From positions 1 through 5,988 of the forward strand of contig CALCKT010000061.1 of assembly GCA_937965785.1 (NCBI GenBank): a stretch of 5,988 nt of DNA, written 5' to 3'. This document shows positions 1 through 5,957 of this stretch, piece after piece. Both the position numbers and the translations under genes were made by a program. This DNA comes from an uncultured Propionibacteriaceae bacterium. Lineage in GTDB: Bacteria > Actinomycetota > Actinomycetes > Propionibacteriales > Propionibacteriaceae. Every line of letters begins with the position of its first letter. Position 1 is the first letter of the stretch. The notes under the pieces were generated by a model that saw only the letters and a program-made list of their open reading frames with translations, ran no database searches and was not told where the DNA came from.

Positions 1-344
1 TCGGTGCTGGTGTGGAGGGTGCGGCGGGCCCGGAACAGGGGATCGCCGGCCCGGCCGCGGTGCCCGTGGAGTTCTTGTTGGACGCGGCGCCGGTATTGGT
101 CCGGGGCGTCCCCGGCGAGGCGGACGATGTGGAACGGGTCCATCACCACCGTCGCGGTCGGGAGTTTCTCGCTGGCGGCGGTCTTGAACCCGGTGAACCC
201 GTCCATCGCGACCACCACCTTCACCCCATCGCGCCACGCTTTGGGGCGTGGCGCCAGCCACGCCTTGAACGCGGCCTTGGGGTGGCCCTCGACCATGTCG
301 AGCAACCTGGCCGGTCCGGTCCCGGCCCGGATCGGGGTCAGGTC
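1..344 (-). pseudogene. ISL3-family transposase, internal fragment (continues past the left edge)
   Basis: Read on the minus strand, 344 down to 3 is an open frame with no stop. It matches my memory of the central DDE region of actinobacterial ISL3 transposases. In order it shows DLTPIRAGTGPARLLDMVEG (342-285), then AMDGFTGFKTA (about 209-177) and VMDPFHIVRLAGDA (about 155-114), then QQELHGHRG and RARRTLHTST near the edge. In this family the aspartate of AMDGF (201-203) is the second catalytic Asp. The zinc-finger/HTH N-terminus and the first catalytic Asp, which should precede DLTPI, are absent, because the frame meets unrelated sequence at about 345. No terminal inverted repeat is seen at that boundary, so this is a truncated copy rather than an intact element end. 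It should be inactive. The rest of the C-terminal half, if present, lies left of the window. The family call is confident; the exact junction base is known only to within a few nucleotides. Confidence 0.85.
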
Positions 345-345
345 G
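1..345 (-). mobile_element. Remnant of an ISL3-family insertion sequence
   Basis: The transposase fragment is the only recognisable part of the element inside the window. The right boundary near 345 falls inside the transposase coding sequence rather than at an insertion-sequence terminus. There is no inverted repeat, target duplication or passenger gene on this side. The remnant was therefore probably trimmed by a deletion or recombination after insertion. The left boundary is not visible. Confidence 0.7.
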
Positions 346-891
346 CTTGAGTTGCGCCGGGCCGTCACCGAGGGCGGGAGCTACCGCGATCCGCTGGAGG
401 ATGCGCAGTTGTGGTCGGCGGCCTGGGCGGGCGCGGGGGTGATCTGCGACGCGGTCTCGGCGCAGGTGCTGGTGCTGAACCTGCCCCTGACCGGGAACGC
501 CCCGGCGGTGCGGCTCTGCCACGCGGCCCCGGGGGAACCGGTGTGGTTGACCCTGCGGTCGTTCCGGGGCGGCTGGGGGCTGGCCGGGGGCGCGGAGGTC
601 TTCGTCTGCGAGAACCCGACCGTCCTGGAGGCCGCCGCGGACCGCCACGGCGCGGCCTCCTGGCCGCTGGTCTGTACCTTCGGGCTTCCCAGCCAGGCCG
701 CCTGGGAGCTGCTGACGGGCTTCGGCGACGTCCGCTGCCACGTGCGGGCCGACGGGGACGTCGTCGGCTGGCGGATCGTGAATCAGCTCCGGGACCGGCT
801 GCCCGGTGCGCTCACCTGGCGGATGCCGGAGGGCTGCACCGCCTACGAGGAAGAACTCCTCGAGGATCTGCTCTCCGACCTGGGTTCGTGA
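346..891 (+). pseudogene. JetD-like Toprim nuclease (DUF2399/TIGR02679), C-terminal fragment lacking its N-terminal half
   Basis: About 181 residues are open to a TGA at 889-891. From memory they resemble the DUF2399 C-terminal domain of TIGR02679 proteins, the nuclease subunit of the Wadjet branch that uses DUF2397, DUF2398 and TIGR02680 partners. In Wadjet, an SMC-like complex extrudes plasmid DNA and JetD cuts it. Numbering from 346, the visible landmarks are: LWSAAWAGAGVICDAVSAQVLVL (22-44, family-like), EPVWLTLR (64-71), VFVCENP (85-91) with the Toprim glutamate E89, PLVCTFGLPS (107-116), and ADGDVVGWRI (135-144) keeping the D-x-D pair D136/D138. Families of this type are usually roughly 400 residues, so about half is missing. 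The frame runs open leftwards into antisense transposase DNA, which is not real JetD sequence, and no credible start or ribosome site lies at the junction. In such operons this gene is usually last, so any partner genes would be to the left. Whether the fragment is expressed is unknown. Confidence 0.75.
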
Positions 892-2547
892 TCACCGGGC
901 CGCTTCCCGGAGCAGCATCGCGGCGATTCGCGCCGATAGCGTGAAGTCCCGGTCGTCAATTCTCAGGTCGGCCAACGGCACCCCGCCCCGTTCGAGGTAC
1001 GTGGACATCGAGTCCTCCCAGTGGGGAGGAAACCCGGGAAGAAGATCGGGTGGGACAAGGGGTATCGCGATGACGTCGGTTTCGGGGGCGCGGGCGGTGC
1101 GTGCGGATGCGAAGAGCAACCGGGGAGAGCCAGGCATGTCCTCCCCGGTGAGGAACCGGTATGCCTCTTCCGCCTCCGCGATGAACCGGTTCGGTAGTCC
1201 AGCCAGATAGGCATCATCCTTCGTGCTCAGGATCGCTTCGTGCGCCTTCTTGGGAACCAAGGCATGGGGCTGGGAGGTTCCGGGCCACGCATCGGGGGAG
1301 CGCAGCAGGGCCAGGGGTAGCGCCCAGATGTTCTCCTTGATCTGGTGGAGTTCGGAACCGAGATGGATCACGAACCCGCGATGCAGTCCGTTGCGCGCCG
1401 CGAACGCGGCCAACCCCTTGATGTCCCGCAGCCCCAAGGAGCTACTGGCCTTCACCTCGAGACCGACGTTTCGGCCTTGCGAGTCCGTGAGTACGACGTC
1501 CACCTCGGCCTGCGTGGACGCGTCGCGCCAGAAACCGATGCTGGGCCGTGTCCTGCTCCATGTGCTGTCAGCCGCCACCTGTTGCCACACCCAGGATTCC
1601 AGGACCTGCCCGAACAGCTCCGGATGAAGTGCGGGATTCCTCCCGCACCGGGTCAGGGATTCGACCGCCAGTGCAGTGTCAGTGGCGTGAATCTTCGGGT
1701 GGGATCGCGTTGCCGATGAGGCCCCGGCGCGAAAATTGGGCAGTTGTGCGATCAGGAAACGGCGTTCCAGAATGTTCAGGTAGCGTTCGACGGTTCGACG
1801 GTCGAGCGCCAGTTCCTCACCCAGCCGGTTGACCTTCAGCAGCCCTCCGGGCAGCCGCAGGAAGGCGTCGAGAACTCTTCCCGCGCGCAGAACGTCGAAG
1901 TTCTCATTGGGTAGGAGCCGATCCCCGAGCAAAGCCAACACGTCGGCATGGACGAGGGAGGCCAGTTCATCCGCGGGACGGGGCGGGGTGTTCAGGACCA
2001 GCGTCGGTGTCCCGCCCGTGGCAAGAACGGATGCGACTTCTTTACGATCGCAGGGTTGGGTTTCGTGAGGGTCGAGGGGAGCGTCGAAGAGCCGGTCCAC
2101 CAGCGAAGGAGCAGGATTTTCGGGACTCGCCAGCTCGAATCCCGTGAAGGGATGCAGCCGCTGGCGGGCGATACGACCGGCCAGCGGATCCGAGCCTCCG
2201 AAGGAACCCCGGCCGAGCGCTGCGGAACCCGTCAGGAGGAAGTGATGATCCGGACCGAGGCCATCGACGAAGCGTTTCAGGGCGAGCGGGAGTTCGGGGG
2301 CCAGCTGTGCTTCGTCGATGATCGCGGGCCTAGGGAGCGATCTCAGCCAACCATTGGTGTCGGTGAGGGCGAGTTCCCGGGTGAGGGGATCCAGGAGAGT
2401 CTGGTACGAGGAATAGCGTTTCTCGGCCTGGAGATGGCGTACGAGGCGGGTCTTCCCGATGGCTCGTCTTCCTTCCAGAACGATGATCTGATGAGGACTT
2501 CCCTGGCGCCAGACGGCTTCGAGCCCCCGGGACCGGTAACGACTCAT
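892..2547 (-). CDS. ATP-binding protein, AAA_14/DUF4143 family, with extended C-terminus
   Basis: The protein is 551 residues. An N-terminal P-loop ATPase shows Walker A GRRAIGKT (26-33), Walker B AIIDEA (75-80, D78/E79) and a sensor-like LLTGSA (104-109). A winged-helix-like stretch follows (about 240-266). The DUF4143 region has FGQVLESWV (312-320), then FWRD (339-342), AEVDVVL (347-353) and GLEVKAS (362-368). That E/D-x(n)-E-x-K spacing is typical of PD-(D/E)XK folds. Family members are widespread, about 400-430 residues long, and mostly of unknown function; DNA-related or toxin/antitoxin-like roles are only suspected. Residues about 430-551 are an extra tail I do not recognise. I chose ATG 2545-2547 because TACAAT lies 7 nt upstream, the classic actinobacterial leaderless spacing. 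Longer starts at 2616 or 2784 would put the operator, or the neighbouring gene, inside the coding sequence. The stop directly abuts the convergent JetD-like fragment. The gene is divergent from the ATP-grasp gene and looks intact. Confidence 0.85.
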   Translation of the reverse strand: MSRYRSRGLEAVWRQGSPHQIIVLEGRRAIGKTRLVRHLQAEKRYSSYQTLLDPLTRELALTDTNGWLRSLPRPAIIDEAQLAPELPLALKRFVDGLGPDHHFLLTGSAALGRGSFGGSDPLAGRIARQRLHPFTGFELASPENPAPSLVDRLFDAPLDPHETQPCDRKEVASVLATGGTPTLVLNTPPRPADELASLVHADVLALLGDRLLPNENFDVLRAGRVLDAFLRLPGGLLKVNRLGEELALDRRTVERYLNILERRFLIAQLPNFRAGASSATRSHPKIHATDTALAVESLTRCGRNPALHPELFGQVLESWVWQQVAADSTWSRTRPSIGFWRDASTQAEVDVVLTDSQGRNVGLEVKASSSLGLRDIKGLAAFAARNGLHRGFVIHLGSELHQIKENIWALPLALLRSPDAWPGTSQPHALVPKKAHEAILSTKDDAYLAGLPNRFIAEAEEAYRFLTGEDMPGSPRLLFASARTARAPETDVIAIPLVPPDLLPGFPPHWEDSMSTYLERGGVPLADLRIDDRDFTLSARIAAMLLREAAR

Positions 2548-2554
2548 GTCAGGA

Positions 2555-2560
2555 ATTGTA
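2555..2560 (-). promoter_or_regulatory. -10 box (TACAAT) of a probable leaderless promoter for the ATPase gene
   Basis: On the minus strand TACAAT is followed by exactly 7 nt (2554-2548) and then the ATG at 2547. A -10 hexamer (TANNNT) at this distance places transcription start on the A of the ATG, as is common for leaderless genes in actinobacteria. There is no Shine-Dalgarno before this ATG, which agrees. No good -35 is seen at 17-19 bp; the sequence there reads TCACAT or GTCACA. Confidence 0.6.
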
Positions 2561-2574
2561 CATTCGATGTACAA
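2556..2574. promoter_or_regulatory. Probable operator: perfect inverted repeat TTGTACAT-TCG-ATGTACAA
   Basis: Two 8-bp arms are perfectly complementary around a 3-bp centre, 19 bp in total, with symmetry ending at both outer bases. The left arm covers most of the TACAAT -10 box of the minus-strand ATPase gene, so a bound dimeric protein would block RNA polymerase. A repressor site is therefore the most economical reading. Its regulator is not identified; the ATPase itself, with its winged-helix-like segment, is one candidate. A transcribed hairpin is unlikely to be its purpose, because the site lies upstream of the predicted start of transcription. Confidence 0.6.
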
Positions 2575-2590
2575 AAAATGTGACACCGGG

Positions 2591-2597
2591 TGTACAA
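2591..2597 (+). promoter_or_regulatory. Additional operator half-site TGTACAA
   Basis: This repeats the right arm of the 2556-2574 palindrome in the same orientation, with starts 23 bp apart (2568 and 2591), about two helical turns. It overlaps an 11-bp inverted repeat ACACC-G-GGTGT (2583-2593). A weaker second site for the same protein is plausible, but a 7-bp match could also occur by chance. Confidence 0.3.
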
Positions 2598-2696
2598 GAT
2601 TTGGTTCAAGGTTCATCGATCCTGAGGAATCGGGGTGGCGCGGTCGTGTGGGGTGCCTGCCGGATAGCATCTGGTGGTGGGTGTACTGCCCCTGAA

Positions 2697-2703
2697 GAAG
2701 GAG
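2697..2703 (+). promoter_or_regulatory. Ribosome binding site of the ATP-grasp gene
   Basis: GAAGGAG ends 4 nt before the ATG at 2708, preceded by more purines (AAGAAGGAG from 2695). The match to the 16S rRNA tail is strong though the spacing is slightly short. It supports this start, in contrast to the leaderless divergent gene. Confidence 0.7.
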
Positions 2704-2707
2704 TTTC

Positions 2708-3616
2708 ATGAAACGAGTCGCGCTGATAAGCACCGACCTGCAGGCCCTGAAGGACGAGGAACACCTCGACACCGGGCCCCTCAACGACGCCCTGAAAGCC
2801 AGTGGAGTGGACTCCGAGATCGCCGTCTGGCACGAGCCCAGGGACTGGTCGGTCTACGACGCAGCCATCTTCCGTTCCCCCTGGGATTACGCGGAGCGCA
2901 CGGAGGAGTTCATGGACTGGCTGGGACGCGCCGAGACCCGGGTGCGTTTGATCAACAGCCCCGACCTGATCCGGTGGAACCTGGACAAGCGTTACCTGCG
3001 GGAACTCGCCGAACACGGGGTCGAGGTCGTACCCACGACCTTCTGCGAGAACCTCGGACAGTGCCGAGAGGCGCTGGCGAGGCACGGCGGCGGGAACGTC
3101 GTGGTCAAACCGAACATCTCCCTCGGATCACAGAACACCGGGTTGTTCGCCGCCACCGACCCCGCGGCCCTGGAACTGTGCGGACACATCCTGGAGGTCG
3201 GCAAGGTGGTGCTCGTGCAGCCCGCAATCGATGCCATCCAGGACAATGCCGAACACGGCCTGCTGTTCTTCAACGCGCACCACTCACACACCATCCAGAA
3301 GTGCGCGATCCTCAAACACGGGGGCGGTTACCTCGGCGGCAGGTACACCGAGGACATCCGGCCGGTCGCCCCTACCGGCGACGAGGTGGAGCTCGGGAAC
3401 AGGGCCTTGAAGGCGATCGCCGCGATCGCGGAGGCCAAGGGCTGGGGTGAGGACGCCAGCACCCCGCTGTACGCGCGCATCGACGTGGTGACCCCGCCGG
3501 GAAGCCATCCGCTGCTCTTGGAGGCGGAGCTTTTCGAACCGGCCATGTTCGTCGATCTCGCCGATGGAGCCCTCGGTCGCTTCGTCGCCGCCATCCACGA
3601 GAAACTCCGGGCCTGA
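2708..3616 (+). CDS. ATP-grasp ligase, DcsG-like (cycloserine cyclo-ligase related)
   Basis: The 302-residue protein matches the stand-alone ATP-grasp family that includes DcsG, which closes O-ureido-D-serine into D-cycloserine with ATP. Family landmarks are RSPWDY (56-61), RWNLDKRYL (89-97), VVVKPNISLGSQNTG (131-145, nucleotide-binding lysine and small-residue loop), VLVQPAI (168-174), YARIDVV (255-261) and LLLEAELFEP (269-278), whose acidic residues should bind the metal ions. Length and order fit a complete cytosolic enzyme. ATP-grasp enzymes join a carboxylate, activated as an acyl phosphate, to an amine or similar nucleophile. The true substrate here is unknown, because none of the other cycloserine genes are nearby and many such homologues are annotated only as ATP-grasp proteins. 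The start at 2708 has a strong ribosome site and begins with a typical first beta strand (KRVALIST). The recQ gene follows after 43 bp on the same strand, so co-transcription is possible. Family confidence is high, specific reaction low. Confidence 0.85.
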   Translation: MKRVALISTDLQALKDEEHLDTGPLNDALKASGVDSEIAVWHEPRDWSVYDAAIFRSPWDYAERTEEFMDWLGRAETRVRLINSPDLIRWNLDKRYLRELAEHGVEVVPTTFCENLGQCREALARHGGGNVVVKPNISLGSQNTGLFAATDPAALELCGHILEVGKVVLVQPAIDAIQDNAEHGLLFFNAHHSHTIQKCAILKHGGGYLGGRYTEDIRPVAPTGDEVELGNRALKAIAAIAEAKGWGEDASTPLYARIDVVTPPGSHPLLLEAELFEPAMFVDLADGALGRFVAAIHEKLRA

Positions 3617-3645
3617 CCGTCCCCGCGAAAATGTCGGTGGCCCGT

Positions 3646-3651
3646 GGCAGG
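3646..3651 (+). promoter_or_regulatory. Weak ribosome binding site of recQ
   Basis: GGCAGG lies 8 nt before the ATG at 3660, inside the 43-bp gap after the ATP-grasp stop. It is a poor Shine-Dalgarno match but the best one available. It favours 3660 over the upstream in-frame ATG at 3564, which lies inside the preceding gene. Confidence 0.4.
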
Positions 3652-3659
3652 CTTCGTGC

Positions 3660-5822
3660 ATGGAGCAGAACCGGGCCACCGAACAGGCCGGAACACGTCC
3701 CCTGGCCTGCGAATTGCTGCGGAAACTCACAGGAAGTGAGGATGCGGTCTTCCACGACGGGCAGTACGAGGCCATTGAGGCCCTCGTCGTCCATCACCGG
3801 CGGGCCTTGGTGGTGCAGCGCACCGGCTGGGGAAAATCGGCGGTCTACTTCATAGCCGCGCTGCTGCAACGCCGGGCGGGCGCCGGTCCCGCGCTGATCG
3901 TCTCCCCGCTGCTGGCGTTGATGCGCAACCAGGTGGAGGCCGCCGAGCGCGCCGGGGTGCGGGCCGCCACCATCAACTCATCGAACGTCACCGACTGGGA
4001 GGAGATCGCCGAGGCCCTCGAACAGGACCTCCTCGACGTCCTCCTGGTCTCCCCGGAACGCCTGGTCAACCCCCGTTTCCGGGACACCCAGCTGCCTCAT
4101 CTGCTCGCGCGGGCGGGCCTCGTGGTGATTGACGAGGCCCATTGCATCAGCGACTGGGGCCACGACTTCCGTCCCGACTACCGGCGGATCCGTTCCCTGA
4201 TCCAGGAGCTGCCGGACCGGGTCCCGGTGCTGGCCACCACCGCGACGGCCAACCAGCGGGTGGTCACCGACGTCGCCGAGCAGCTGGCCGTCGGCGGGCA
4301 CGAGGTGTTCACGCTGCGGGGGTCCCTGGCGCGCGACTCCCTGCGGCTCGGGGTGCTGGAGCTGGGTTCGTCGGCGCGGCGGCTGGCGTGGCTGGTTGAG
4401 CATCTCGGTTCGCTGCCCGGCAGCGGCATCGTCTACTGCCTGACCGTCGCGAACGCCGAGGACACCGCGGCGGCTCTGGCAGCCGCCGGGCATCGGGTCC
4501 TGCCGTACACGGGTCGCACGGACCTGCCCGAGCGAGTCGCGGCCGAGCAAGCCCTGCTCGCCAACGAGGTGAAGGCCCTGGTGGCCACCTCGGCGCTGGG
4601 GATGGGATTCGACAAACCCGATCTCGGGTTCGTGGTCCACCTCGGCGCCCCGAGCTCCCCGGTGACCTATTACCAGCAGGTGGGACGCGCGGGACGCGCC
4701 ACCGAGTCCGCCGACGTGTTGCTGCTCCCGGGTGGTGAGGACCAGGAGATCTGGCGGTACTTCGCCACCAACGCCATGCCCACCCGGCAGCGGGCCGAAT
4801 CGGTGCTGGAGGCCCTGGCGGCCTCGGACGTGCCGTTGAGCGTGCCCGCCCTGGAGTCGCGGGTGGAGCTGCGTCGCGGTGCCCTGGAGCTGCTGTTGAA
4901 GGTGTTGGCGGTCGACGGCGCCGTGGAGAACCGGGCCGGGGGATGGGTGGCGACCGGCGTGGACTGGAGCTACGACGAGAAACGCTACTCGCGCATCGCC
5001 GCCGCGCGGGTCGCGGAGCAGCGGGCCATGCTCGAATACGAGAACCTCGGGCACGGCCGGTGCCGGATGGAGTTCCTGACGGCGGCGCTGGATGATCCGC
5101 ACGCGAGGCCCTGCGGGCGCTGCGACACCTGTACCCGGCCGTGGTACCCCACCGGGGTGACGGCCGAGGCGCAGGTCGCGGCGCAGTCGGTGCTGGAGCG
5201 GGTGGGGGTGGTCCTCGAACCGCGCACCCTGTGGCCGCCCGGGCTGGATCGTTTCACCGGTTCCATGGGTGGTGAGGTCGTCAAGGGCCGGATTCCGCTG
5301 GCGGAACGCGTCGAACCCGGCCGCGTCGTGGCCCGCCTGACCGACCTCGGCCACGGCAACGCGTTGCGTGAGCTGTTCGCACCCGATGCCGACGGCAACC
5401 CGGTCGATGCCGAGGTGCCACCGCAGCTGGCCGGGGCGTGCCTCCAGGTGCTCCGCGAGTGGGACTGGGACGAGCGTCCAGCCGCCGTCGCCTGGGTTCC
5501 CGGTCTGTCGCGTCCCCGGTTGGTCGCCGCCCTGGGGGAGGGGTTGGCCAGGGCGGGTCGGCTCCGGGTGCTCGGGCCCCTCGGGCTGGCGCCCGGCGCC
5601 GCCCCGCTGCCCAGGGCGAACAGCACGTTCCGGGTGCGGGACCTGTGGACCCGGTTCCACGTCACCCCGCAACAGGAGGCGGTGCTGCCCGGCCTGTCCG
5701 GACCGGTACTGCTCGTCGACGACCTGGTCGATTCACGCTGGACCATGACGGTCGCGGGGCGTCTCCTGAAACGGGCCGGGGCGAGGGCGGTCCTGCCCTT
5801 CGCCCTCGCCGCCACGGGGTGA
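3660..5822 (+). CDS. recQ: RecQ-family ATP-dependent DNA helicase with C-terminal phosphoribosyltransferase-like domain
   Basis: The 720-residue protein is a 3'-5' superfamily 2 DNA helicase, expected to unwind branched DNA in recombination and repair. All motor motifs are visible: Q motif FHDGQYEAI (31-39), motif I RTGWGKS (54-60), Ia SPLLALMRNQ (82-91), II DEAH within VVIDEAHCISDWGHDF (155-170), III ATTATA (192-197), V ATSALGMGFDKPDL (309-322) and VI QQVGRAGR (339-346). Four cysteines, C468, C485, C488 and C491, form the RecQ zinc cluster. There is no clear HRDC domain. Instead, residues about 500-720 end in GPVLLVDDLVDSRWTMT (681-697), like the PRPP loop of type I phosphoribosyltransferases, with acidic D687/D688. 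I recall this architecture from actinobacterial RecQ proteins. Start 3660 gives an N-terminus like that family's and avoids overlap with the upstream gene. It may share a transcript with the ATP-grasp gene. The gene looks intact and its codon use is typical of the window. Confidence 0.93.
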   Translation: MEQNRATEQAGTRPLACELLRKLTGSEDAVFHDGQYEAIEALVVHHRRALVVQRTGWGKSAVYFIAALLQRRAGAGPALIVSPLLALMRNQVEAAERAGVRAATINSSNVTDWEEIAEALEQDLLDVLLVSPERLVNPRFRDTQLPHLLARAGLVVIDEAHCISDWGHDFRPDYRRIRSLIQELPDRVPVLATTATANQRVVTDVAEQLAVGGHEVFTLRGSLARDSLRLGVLELGSSARRLAWLVEHLGSLPGSGIVYCLTVANAEDTAAALAAAGHRVLPYTGRTDLPERVAAEQALLANEVKALVATSALGMGFDKPDLGFVVHLGAPSSPVTYYQQVGRAGRATESADVLLLPGGEDQEIWRYFATNAMPTRQRAESVLEALAASDVPLSVPALESRVELRRGALELLLKVLAVDGAVENRAGGWVATGVDWSYDEKRYSRIAAARVAEQRAMLEYENLGHGRCRMEFLTAALDDPHARPCGRCDTCTRPWYPTGVTAEAQVAAQSVLERVGVVLEPRTLWPPGLDRFTGSMGGEVVKGRIPLAERVEPGRVVARLTDLGHGNALRELFAPDADGNPVDAEVPPQLAGACLQVLREWDWDERPAAVAWVPGLSRPRLVAALGEGLARAGRLRVLGPLGLAPGAAPLPRANSTFRVRDLWTRFHVTPQQEAVLPGLSGPVLLVDDLVDSRWTMTVAGRLLKRAGARAVLPFALAATG

Positions 5823-5863
5823 TCCGGAGGTCGCGCGGCTGAACCGTCACAAGGGTGCCCAGC

Positions 5864-5885
5864 CCGACCCTCGGCCGACCCTCGG
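5864..5885 (+). repeat. 11-bp tandem repeat, two copies (CCGACCCTCGG)
   Basis: CCGACCCTCGG occurs at 5864-5874 and again, immediately adjacent, at 5875-5885, with no mismatches. It lies about 40 bp after the recQ stop. Each unit is nearly self-complementary (CCGA versus TCGG ends), so either copy could form a small hairpin. No function is evident. Confidence 0.7.
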
Positions 5886-5889
5886 ATTG

Positions 5890-5957
5890 GGTTCGCTTGC
5901 CTTCCGGCGGGAGGGCTGGTGTGAGGCGGGAGCTGGGGTGGTTCGCTTGCCTTCCGG
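5890..5957 (+). repeat. 18-bp direct repeat, two copies with a 50-bp period
   Basis: GGTTCGCTTGCCTTCCGG is found at 5890-5907 and 5940-5957, identical in all 18 bases. The 32-bp spacer is G-rich and unlike the flank after the second copy. A shorter echo (GCTTGC at 5964-5969) follows. Two copies are too few to call CRISPR, and the repeat is shorter than usual CRISPR repeats. More copies may lie beyond the right edge. Confidence 0.65.

Larger units (their letters stand above)
2548..2707. promoter_or_regulatory. Divergent intergenic region between the ATPase and ATP-grasp genes
   Basis: These 160 bp separate two divergent starts. The ATPase-proximal half (about 2548-2600) is AT-richer than the surrounding coding DNA. 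It holds a -10 box, a perfect inverted repeat and an extra half-site. The ATP-grasp-proximal half is GC-rich and ends in a strong Shine-Dalgarno sequence. A TAGCAT (2665-2670) resembles an actinobacterial -10 for the rightward gene, but it has no convincing -35, so I do not list it as a promoter. Confidence 0.6.

Noticed and set aside
4..345. Plus-strand open frame reading into the JetD-like fragment from the left edge
   Set aside because: It is arginine-rich antisense of the transposase; only the part after about 345 resembles a protein family.
2665..2670. TAGCAT as a -10 box for the ATP-grasp gene
   Set aside because: A single hexamer match without a supporting -35 is not enough to call a promoter.
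2548..2784. Longer ATPase starts at 2784 (inside the ATP-grasp gene) or 2616
   Set aside because: They would code through the -10 box and palindrome, lack ribosome sites, and add residues not typical of the family; the leaderless start at 2547 explains the layout better.
3564..3659. Upstream recQ start at 3564
   Set aside because: It overlaps the end of the ATP-grasp gene in another frame and adds residues (EPSVASSPPSTRNSG) unlike RecQ N-termini; 3660 fits family alignments better.
3978..5672. 564-codon minus-strand open frame opposite recQ
   Set aside because: Composition is Gly/Arg/His/Gln/Pro-rich with no motif, typical of antisense shadow frames in high-GC genes; recQ on the other strand has every helicase motif.
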